Source of the DNA: Deltaproteobacteria bacterium
GTDB lineage: Bacteria; Desulfobacterota; DSM-4660; Desulfatiglandales; HGW-15
Direction: 5' to 3'
DNA length: 8,784 nucleotides
Assembly: GCA_016926135.1 (NCBI GenBank)
Contig: JAFGPH010000690.1
Coordinates: forward strand, 1 to 8,784
Shown here: piece after piece, positions 5,430 through 8,784 of the stretch
How positions within the stretch are numbered: the first letter of the stretch is position 1
Layout: each line of letters starts with the position of its first letter
Made by a program: the position numbers and the translations under genes
The notes under the pieces: model-generated
What the model saw: the letters and a program-made list of their open reading frames with translations, nothing else
Told to the model about the DNA's origin: nothing
Databases searched by the model: none

Positions 5430-5864
5430 TCAAGAATTTCCCGGATTGGTCTTTCGTCGTCCTTGGAGGACTGTCAGGGTTTGGAAGGCCTTGCGTCGGG
5501 GCTGCGACCCCATCCGTGTGGTCACCTGGCTCCGCACGGAATCCGCATGGAAGAACTCCCGGCTGAAACGGATCACCTGGCCGGAATCGTAGGACTTAAA
5601 ACTGAAGATGTCGATGTAGGCGGTATTGGTGAGGTTCGCAAAATGCCCTGATATCAAAGAGGTTTCGATCAACTGAACCATCGAATACCCTGCTACCCGT
5701 TGCTCCTCCCCGAAGTGAACGACCTGGCATTCCCCGATGCGTCTCAGTTCAATCAGGTCACAGAGTTCGATGACATACCTCTTTATCTCGTCGGCATTCC
5801 GAATGATTTCAGGATTGCACTCATACAGATCCAGACTGGTGTGAATCGCTTGACTTGTCGTCAT
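5430..5864 (-). CDS. S-adenosylmethionine decarboxylase-like (SpeD-family) protein, catalytic Cys replaced
   Basis: A 144-aa protein resembling the SpeD/AdoMet decarboxylase family. The early HTSLDLYECNPEII corresponds to the family's first strand and helix. VAGYSMVQLIETSLISGHF corresponds to the segment holding the self-cleavage serine (family ESHxSIH), and AYIDIFSFKSYD to the strand with the catalytic Cys (family IDIFSCK..D). Spacing fits: Ser69, Ser72 and His74 align with the pyruvoyl Ser, Ser and His, and position +15 from the His, Cys83 in Thermotoga SpeD, is Phe89. The Glu before the cleavage Ser is Thr68. About 27 basic residues after Arg117 look non-family, possibly read-through into degraded DNA. 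I chose the ATG at 5864; only AGGAA lies directly before it, a poorly spaced ribosome site. It sits 104 bases after the fadH-like stop. Activity is uncertain: decarboxylase on AdoMet or another amino acid, or inactive. Confidence 0.6.
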   Translation of the reverse strand: MTTSQAIHTSLDLYECNPEIIRNADEIKRYVIELCDLIELRRIGECQVVHFGEEQRVAGYSMVQLIETSLISGHFANLTNTAYIDIFSFKSYDSGQVIRFSREFFHADSVRSQVTTRMGSQPRRKAFQTLTVLQGRRKTNPGNS

Positions 5865-5884
5865 TTCCTGGGTATCTTCTGCGG

Positions 5885-5904
5885 GTTCCTGCCCGTCGAG
5901 GAAC
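5885..5904 (-). repeat. Small inverted repeat in the SpeD-like leader
   Basis: GTTCCT (5885-5890) and AGGAAC (5899-5904) are perfect 6-base complements around an 8-base loop. They lie in the predicted untranslated leader, about 20 bases before the SpeD-like start. The structure is short and could be chance; it might affect translation initiation. Confidence 0.2.
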
Positions 5905-5930
5905 TCTCGTCATTACGACTCGGTGCAGTC

Positions 5931-5958
5931 TTTTTAAACCCTTTTGAAAATCTGTCAA
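5931..5958 (-). promoter_or_regulatory. Candidate promoter of the SpeD-like gene
   Basis: Read on the minus strand, a perfect TTGACA (5958-5953) is followed after 16 bases by TAAAAA (5936-5931; 4 of 6 to TATAAT). Transcription would begin near 5924, giving a leader of about 60 bases. This suggests the SpeD-like gene can be transcribed independently of the fadH-like gene just upstream. Judged by eye. Confidence 0.42.
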
Positions 5959-5968
5959 TAGAAAACGA

Positions 5969-7972
5969 TCAGATCTTCAATCCCGTCAGGAAGCCCTCAC
6001 GGACGGCTTCCAACGCGTTCCGAGGCTGCTTTGCGTCGCCGATGGTGTAGATCTCCGAGAGGCTTTCATCCATTCGGCCCGCAGGTAGACCGACAGGTTT
6101 TGAGCCGGCAGCGATGATCACCGTGTCTGCGGGCAGGAGTTGACGGTCGTCCTGTTTTTGGACCTCCACCGCCCCTTCTCCGATCTCCGTAACCCTGGCA
6201 CCGGTCAGGATCCTAACCCCCAGGCGGCGCAGTTCGGACATCACCGTCCACCGGGTCGAGGTCCCGATGTCCCGGCCCGCCTTCCTGGTCATTTCCACCA
6301 CCGTGACCTCCTTGATCCCCCTGCTGACCAGCGCCTCGATGGTCTCCCAGCTTTCGGCCTGGTTGGCGACCAGGAAATGAAGGATTTCGGGGGAGAGGGT
6401 CCCCTGGTGGGCGAGGAAAAGGGATGTTTCCAGCCCGACGGCATTGCCGCCCACAATCACGGCCCTGGGTCCCACGGCCACCTTCCCAGAGAGCACATCC
6501 CACGCGAAGACGACGTTTTCCCTTTCCACGCCCGGAATGTCGGGGGAGGCGGGTGCGGCTCCGGTGGCCACGACCACAGCGTCCGCCCCTGTCTCCCGGA
6601 TAAAGCCATAGTCGGCCTCACGACCCAGAATGACCTCCACGCCAAGGGCCTTCAGGTTGTCTTCCAGATCAACGGCCAGAGAGACCATCTCCTCCCGGCC
6701 CGGAATGTGCCGGTTGAGTAGAATCTGGCCCCCCAGTCGATCCGCCCTCTCCACCAGGGTGACCTGATGACCCCTTGCGGCGGCAGTGCATGCCGCCTTC
6801 ATGCCGGCAGGCCCTCCACCCACAACGAGAACCCTTTTGCGCTGAGTGGCCGGCGCCACATCCAGTTCGGCCTCCATCCCGGCATGGGGATTGACCAGGC
6901 AGCATGCCGAGCTGAGGCGGAAGATGTTGTCGAAGCATCCCTGGTTACAGGCAATGCAATGGTTGATTTCTTTCGTCCGCCCTTCTCTGGCCTTGTTGGG
7001 GAGCTCGGGGTCTGCGAGAAGAGCCCTCGCCATGGTCACCAGGTCGGCCTGTCCCTGGTAAATGATCTTCTCCCCAAGCGCCGGCTCGTTGATCCTGTTG
7101 CTCGCGATCACCGGCACGGAAACGGCCTTCTTGATCCCCTGGGCCAGATAGACGAAGGCGCTTCGGGGGACGAACGTGGAGAGCTGGGGGACGCGTGTCT
7201 CATGCCACCCTCCTGTGACATCGAAAAGATCCACACCCGCCTTTTCCAGTTCAGCGGCAAAGATGCAGGCTTCCCTGTTGGTGTTCCCCCCGGGCATGAA
7301 CTCATTGCCCGCCAGGCGCATCATGACGGGATAGTCCGGGCCCACGGCGTCTCTCACCCTTTGGACCACCTCCAGCCCGAATCGCATCCGGTTCTCCAGG
7401 GACCCCCCGTAGCGGTCCTCCCTGAGGTTGGTGACGGGGGACAGGAACTGGCTGATCAGATATCCGGCACTCCCCAGAATCTCCACGGCATCGAAACCCG
7501 ACTTCCTGGCCCGGAGGGCCGCCGCGGCAAAGCTCTCCTGGACCCGGGGGATCTCCTCCAGGTCGAGGGCACGGGGTGTCTCCCCGGTAAGCCGCGAACG
7601 CACGGCTGAAGCGGAAATAGGTTTCCGGCCTCCGATCATGACGGAATGGGTATAACGTCCGGCCTGATAAAGCTGGGCAGCGATGCTGGCCCCTTCCGCC
7701 TTGACTGCCCGGGTGAGTCTCACCAGGCCCGGGATGAAGCGGTCGTCGTTGAGCCCGATCATGCCGAGCATGCCGCCGTATTCATCCACAGGGCAGCCCC
7801 CCACGATGATGAGCCCGGCGCCACCCTTTGCCCTGGCCCTGTAAAAGGCGATCAGACGCTCCGTCACTTCGCCGGTCGGGGTGTAACCGAGGTGCATGGC
7901 GGTCATGACGATTCGGTTTCGGAGCGCCATGGAGCGTATCGCGATGGGTGAGAAGAGGTAGGGGAACGGCAA
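5969..7972 (-). CDS. fadH: FadH-like NADH:flavin oxidoreductase (2,4-dienoyl-CoA reductase / enoate reductase family)
   Basis: A 667-aa multidomain iron-sulfur flavoprotein, close to the 671-672 aa of E. coli FadH. Residues 1 to about 330 form an old-yellow-enzyme TIM barrel with FMN; Tyr171 (SAGYLISQFLSP) and His257 (GGWHETRVPQ) match FadH Tyr166 and His252, its proton donors. CIACNQGC (Cys339, Cys342, Cys346) with a further Cys at 357/358 in ACCLVNP are the 4Fe-4S ligands. VLVVGGGPAGMKAA (from about 382) binds FAD and AVIVGGNAVGLE (from about 504) binds NAD(P)H. The reaction is NAD(P)H-dependent reduction of a conjugated C=C, on 2,4-dienoyl-CoA or on an enoate or similar acid; the substrate is not decided here because no beta-oxidation genes flank it. 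The TTG start at 7972 is chosen from the AAAGGAG 9 bases upstream and the family-typical PFPYLFSPIAI; an ATG at 8077 would add 35 atypical residues. Confidence 0.86.
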   Translation of the reverse strand: MPFPYLFSPIAIRSMALRNRIVMTAMHLGYTPTGEVTERLIAFYRARAKGGAGLIIVGGCPVDEYGGMLGMIGLNDDRFIPGLVRLTRAVKAEGASIAAQLYQAGRYTHSVMIGGRKPISASAVRSRLTGETPRALDLEEIPRVQESFAAAALRARKSGFDAVEILGSAGYLISQFLSPVTNLREDRYGGSLENRMRFGLEVVQRVRDAVGPDYPVMMRLAGNEFMPGGNTNREACIFAAELEKAGVDLFDVTGGWHETRVPQLSTFVPRSAFVYLAQGIKKAVSVPVIASNRINEPALGEKIIYQGQADLVTMARALLADPELPNKAREGRTKEINHCIACNQGCFDNIFRLSSACCLVNPHAGMEAELDVAPATQRKRVLVVGGGPAGMKAACTAAARGHQVTLVERADRLGGQILLNRHIPGREEMVSLAVDLEDNLKALGVEVILGREADYGFIRETGADAVVVATGAAPASPDIPGVERENVVFAWDVLSGKVAVGPRAVIVGGNAVGLETSLFLAHQGTLSPEILHFLVANQAESWETIEALVSRGIKEVTVVEMTRKAGRDIGTSTRWTVMSELRRLGVRILTGARVTEIGEGAVEVQKQDDRQLLPADTVIIAAGSKPVGLPAGRMDESLSEIYTIGDAKQPRNALEAVREGFLTGLKI

Positions 7973-7981
7973 GGGTTTCGT

Positions 7982-7988
7982 CTCCTTT
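7982..7988 (-). promoter_or_regulatory. Ribosome binding site fixing the TTG start of the fadH-like gene
   Basis: AAAGGAG on the minus strand (7988-7982) ends 9 bases before the TTG at 7972-7970. It is the best Shine-Dalgarno match in the area and supports the TTG over the upstream in-frame ATG at 8077. No clear sigma70 promoter was seen between here and the IS end at about 8091. Confidence 0.55.
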
Positions 7989-8196
7989 CCATCCTGTCTG
8001 CAATGTCGCGCATCTGAGAGACCACCCCCAGGCGGCCCTTCGATCGCCCGGTGTCGGTTAACGCGTGCACGAGGCACGACACCGCGCTAGCAGCCTGTCG
8101 GACTTGCCCCCACTCATCATGAGGCGAGCATGCCCGAATCATGGGTTGACGGTCAAAGTGGTCCCTTAAAAAGATGATTTCGGTGGTGATTTCTTG

Positions 8197-8237
8197 TTGA
8201 CTCTTCGTTTTGGATTTCATAATATAATTAATATAAT
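8197..8237 (+). promoter_or_regulatory. AT-rich promoter region of the IS transposase
   Basis: TTGACT (8197-8202) precedes an AT-rich run with CATAAT (8218-8223), TATAAT (8223-8228) and TATAAT (8232-8237). Spacers from the TTGACT are 15, 20 and 29 bases, so none is the ideal 17; CATAAT at 15 is the nearest. The perfect TATAAT boxes 50-65 bases before the transposase start still make this the likely promoter region. Confidence 0.4.
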
Positions 8238-8286
8238 CAAGTTGTTAAGGAAAATCCACCGAAATTCGTAAGGGGTCGAAAATACA

Positions 8287-8784
8287 GTGGAGCCACGATT
8301 CAAAGATACAGACCGCCACACCTTGTTTCTCATGCCCCCATCCCTGGATGACTGGGTACCCGAAGATCACCTGGCCCGATTCGTGGTCGATATCGTCTCC
8401 CGGTTCGATCTTTCTGCGATCCGATACTCCTATGCAGGAAGAGGATCAGATGCCTATCCTCCCAGCATGATGACGGCCTTGCTCTTCTATGCCTATGCGA
8501 CCGGGGTCTTCTCAAGCCGCAAGATCGAACAGGCGACCTACGATTCGGTGGCCTTTCGTTATGTGGCCGTCAACACCCACCCGGATCATGACACCATCGC
8601 TGGTTTCCGAAGGAGATTCCTGAAAGAGCTGAAGGCCTTGTTCACACAGATTCTCCTGGTTGCCCATGAAATGGGGCTCATGAAACTGGGATCAGTCAGT
8701 CTGGATGGGACCAAGATCAAAGCCAATGCCTCGAAACATCATGCCTTGAGTTGGGAGTATGCCTGCAAGCTGGAAAAGCAACTC
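8287..8784 (+). CDS. IS1182-family transposase, N-terminal 166 residues (3' truncated by window)
   Basis: The frame is open from GTG 8287 to the window edge. The first 166 residues carry the IS1182 N-terminal signature: LFLMPPSLDDWVPEDHLARF (13-32), YPPSMMTALLFYAYATGVFS (57-76), SRKIEQATYDSVAFRYVA, then HPDHDTIAGFRRRF. VSLDGTKIKANASKH follows, holding Asp140, the first acidic residue expected in the DDE catalytic triad. I prefer GTG 8287 over ATG 8332 because MEPRFKDTDRHTLFLMPPSL matches the family N-terminus and AAGGGG (8270-8275) lies 11 bases upstream. The remaining catalytic residues and stop lie beyond the window. No frameshift is visible in this part, so the IS may be recent. Confidence 0.9.
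   Translation, partial: MEPRFKDTDRHTLFLMPPSLDDWVPEDHLARFVVDIVSRFDLSAIRYSYAGRGSDAYPPSMMTALLFYAYATGVFSSRKIEQATYDSVAFRYVAVNTHPDHDTIAGFRRRFLKELKALFTQILLVAHEMGLMKLGSVSLDGTKIKANASKHHALSWEYACKLEKQL

Larger units (their letters stand above)
8091..8784 (+). mobile_element. IS1182-family insertion sequence, left part (runs off the window)
   Basis: The element is recognised from its transposase. Its left end is placed near 8091, where CAGCCTGTCGGACTTG begins directly after a CTAG tetranucleotide (8087-8090), a sequence expected if the IS targets or duplicates CTAG. About 195 bases of leader separate this end from the transposase start. The boundary is tentative because the right inverted repeat lies outside the window. 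The element sits about 118 bases upstream of the fadH-like start, in the opposite orientation. Confidence 0.6.

Noticed and set aside
5385..5651. Plus-strand frames antisense to the SpeD-like gene
   Set aside because: No motifs; the minus strand carries recognisable SpeD-like segments across the same bases.
6767..7609. Plus-strand open frame of 280 codons within the fadH-like gene
   Set aside because: Antisense shadow of a gene with clear cofactor and catalytic motifs; composition is His/Pro/Gly-rich as expected for a shadow.
5973..8077. Longer fadH-like product starting at ATG 8077
   Set aside because: The extra 35 residues are unlike the family and no ribosome site precedes that ATG, whereas TTG 7972 has AAAGGAG at good spacing and gives the normal length.
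7903..8220. Minus-strand frame of 105 codons spanning the IS left end and the fadH-like start
   Set aside because: It crosses the IS boundary, has no ribosome site and overlaps the fadH-like coding start. The phrase LGVVSQMRDIADRM looks protein-like and might be a trace of a gene cut by the IS, but there is not enough to call it.
1..8784. CRISPR array, tRNA, rRNA or riboswitch
   Set aside because: No regularly spaced repeats, cloverleaf or recognisable aptamer core was seen on either strand by eye.

Overview
The window looks like a bacterial chromosome segment of moderately high GC. The alternative (carboxy)spermidine pathway, an IS1182-type transposase and a FadH-like flavoenzyme together fit a Deltaproteobacterium / Desulfobacterota-like host. 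That assignment is inferred from gene content and style; there is no rRNA or other taxonomic marker here.

Region 1 (1-3650, + strand) is a polyamine operon. It holds the last 93 codons of biosynthetic arginine decarboxylase (speA), then a carboxy(nor)spermidine synthase/dehydrogenase, a carboxynorspermidine decarboxylase (nspC) and an agmatinase-type ureohydrolase (speB). The last three genes overlap by 4 and 1 bases, so they are probably translationally coupled. The encoded route would be arginine -> agmatine -> putrescine + urea, then putrescine + aspartate semialdehyde -> carboxyspermidine -> spermidine.

Region 2 (3651-4573) opens with a two-hairpin palindromic repeat and a GC-rich intergenic stretch. 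It then holds a toxin-antitoxin pair: a 75-aa AbrB/MazE-type antitoxin and a PIN-domain ribonuclease toxin, overlapping by ATGA. Upstream is a good sigma70-like promoter and a 9-bp direct repeat that could be an operator.

Region 3 (4574-5429) is a graveyard of accessory DNA. On the minus strand it carries pieces of at least one, probably two, tyrosine recombinases: an integron-integrase-like N-terminus, a fragment of a different integrase type, and an integron-integrase-like C-terminal core, with a perfect 9-bp hairpin at one junction. On the plus strand it carries a remnant of a COG4190-like winged-helix regulator.

Region 4 (5430-7972, - strand) holds a FadH/old-yellow-enzyme family flavoprotein with FMN, 4Fe-4S and FAD/NAD(P) modules, best started at a TTG. 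Downstream of it, behind its own candidate promoter, lies a small protein that resembles S-adenosylmethionine decarboxylase (SpeD). It keeps the pyruvoyl-serine and histidine positions but has Phe where the family has its catalytic Cys.

Region 5 (about 8091-8784, + strand) is the left part of an IS1182-family insertion sequence: a candidate left end next to CTAG, an AT-rich leader with promoter-like elements, and the first 166 codons of the transposase, cut by the window edge. The IS sits about 118 bp upstream of the fadH-like start and may have displaced its native upstream region. The most interesting points are the atypical SpeD homologue close to a complete carboxyspermidine operon, and the mosaic recombinase remnants.
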